A DNA stretch of 64,000 nucleotides, from positions 3,182,955 to 3,246,954 of the forward strand of contig NZ_CP119804.1 in NCBI RefSeq assembly GCF_029338375.1. The letters are read 5' to 3'. Position 1 is the first letter of the stretch; each line of letters begins with the position of its first letter. Below, piece after piece: positions 63,445 through 64,000 of this stretch. This DNA comes from Halorussus lipolyticus. Lineage in GTDB: Archaea; Halobacteriota; Halobacteria; Halobacteriales; Haladaptataceae. A program made the position numbers and the translations under genes. The notes beneath the pieces were generated by a model. That model had not been told where the DNA came from. It worked only from the letters and a program-made list of their open reading frames with translations, and ran no database searches.

Positions 63445-64000
63445 ATGGTTGAGCGCTCCGATGTGGATGAAAATAAGCGGGCAACCCTCCGCCGGTTCGC
63501 GGTCTTGGGGGCCGCGACGCCGCTCTCGAAGTTCCGCGGCGACGACGACGGCGGCGAGAGCGAGGCCCGCGACGCGATTGCGGGCTACGTCGCCACCACG
63601 CCGGGCGCGCACTTCTCGAAGATACGCGACGACCTCAAACTGGGGACCGGCGAAGCACAGCACCACCTCCGCCAACTGCTCGACTCCCAAGTCGTCGAGA
63701 GTCGCAGAGACGGCGACTACCGGCGATTCTACCCGGCCGAGCAGTTCACTCCCTTCGAGCAAATCGCACTCGGCTATCTCCGACGGGAGACGCCCCGCGG
63801 GATGCTCATCGAGTTACTGCGCGACCCAGACGCGACCGGTAGCGACCTCGCAGAGGCCCTAGACGTGTCGAGACCGACAGTGAGCAAGTACGCCTCGTCG
63901 CTCGAGGAGGCCGGCCTCTTGGACCGCGAAGACGGCTACGCCGTCAAGCGACCCGAGACGGTCATCACGCTACTGGTCCGGTACGCAGATTCGTTCGGCG
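63445..64000 (+). CDS. Two-wHTH transcriptional regulator (partial, C-terminus off the right edge)
   Basis: About 185 residues are visible from ATG 63445 (MVERSDVDENKRATLRRFAV). The first winged helix spans about residues 40-95 (AIAGYVATTPGAHFSKIRDD, then LKLGTGEAQHHLRQLLDSQV), the second about 105-165 (IALGYLRRETPRGMLIELLR, then SDLAEALDVSRPTVSKYASS). This two-winged-helix arrangement is common in haloarchaeal ArsR/MarR-like regulators; no effector domain is seen yet. The start follows a TATA-like TATTTTAG and a palindrome. The protein continues past the window end, so its final length is unknown. Confidence 0.85.
   Translation, partial: MVERSDVDENKRATLRRFAVLGAATPLSKFRGDDDGGESEARDAIAGYVATTPGAHFSKIRDDLKLGTGEAQHHLRQLLDSQVVESRRDGDYRRFYPAEQFTPFEQIALGYLRRETPRGMLIELLRDPDATGSDLAEALDVSRPTVSKYASSLEEAGLLDREDGYAVKRPETVITLLVRYADSFG

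Overview
The window is chromosomal DNA from a haloarchaeon (class Halobacteria). The evidence is high GC, strongly acidic proteins, TATA-type promoters about 25-30 bases before often leaderless starts, and archaeal information-processing genes: eL43, Rpo12, prefoldin beta, KEOPS Pcc1, GGGP synthase, type IA topoisomerase, SMC/ScpA, archaeal MetRS/AspRS and GatB. Haloarchaeal signatures include Bat-type HTH proteins, Thi4 with an active-site Cys, a PGF-pre-PGF surface protein and Tat-secreted proteins. The genus cannot be fixed from the sequence alone. I see no tRNA, rRNA, CRISPR array, insertion sequence or prophage.

Layout. 1-7.9 kb (mostly minus strand): a partial DUF2070 membrane protein, GMP synthase glutaminase subunit, a lipid kinase, a Bat-type regulator, then the conserved cluster eL43-rpo12-pcc1-pfdB-DUF3194, a DUF2103 protein and small membrane/zinc-ribbon proteins. 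8-13.5 kb: truD, a 7TM sensor kinase and pth2 on minus; dcd and a HTH-ThiN protein overlapping on plus. 13.7-19.3 kb: a chemoreceptor, a methyltransferase, thi4 with a conserved partner, and a cold-shock protein. 19.5-21.8 kb: a coenzyme A operon (pantoate kinase, SIMPL protein, phosphopantothenate synthetase). 21.9-22.7 kb: a less GC-rich UPF0175/PIN toxin-antitoxin pair. 22.7-27.6 kb: aspS, an ABC-2 exporter with a TetR regulator, and GGGP synthase. 27.8-35.3 kb: a Tat-exported Cys-rich small protein, topA, a MATE exporter, a YeiH-like transporter and gatB. 35.4-38.7 kb: a second sensor kinase and a surface glycoprotein with a Gly-Pro-Pro/sequon stalk. 38.9-43.8 kb: coiled-coil protein-smc-scpA. 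43.8-48.4 kb: CBS protein, MTA phosphorylase, phosphoribosyltransferase, a 'DGNH' protein, PhzF and a membrane protein. 48.7-54.7 kb: ppsA, a lipoprotein, 3-dehydroquinate synthase II, a zinc-ribbon membrane protein and 3-dehydroquinate dehydratase. 55.2-60.3 kb: a candidate structured RNA, metG, a GYD protein and pyk. 60.4-64 kb: an inverted-repeat-rich intergenic stretch, NfeD-SPFH, and a partial two-wHTH regulator.

How genes work together. AspRS carries the two residues typical of the non-discriminating form, and GatB of the amidotransferase is also here, so Asn-tRNA (and Gln-tRNA) are probably made by transamidation. Pyruvate kinase and PEP synthase are the opposing enzymes of the PEP/pyruvate node and share a related swivelling domain, which has lost its His in the kinase. 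The two shikimate enzymes sit around one membrane protein. Thi4 and a ThiN-type regulator both belong to thiamine metabolism. Pantoate kinase and phosphopantothenate synthetase form the archaeal route to 4'-phosphopantothenate.

The most unusual items are an about 125-nt highly structured, apparently stand-alone RNA before metG with its own TATA box and T-run; a nine-cysteine Tat-exported mini-protein; the sequon-bearing GPP repeat stalk; a second compact three-way-junction RNA-like element between a YeiH-type gene and gatB; and several intergenic inverted-repeat elements.
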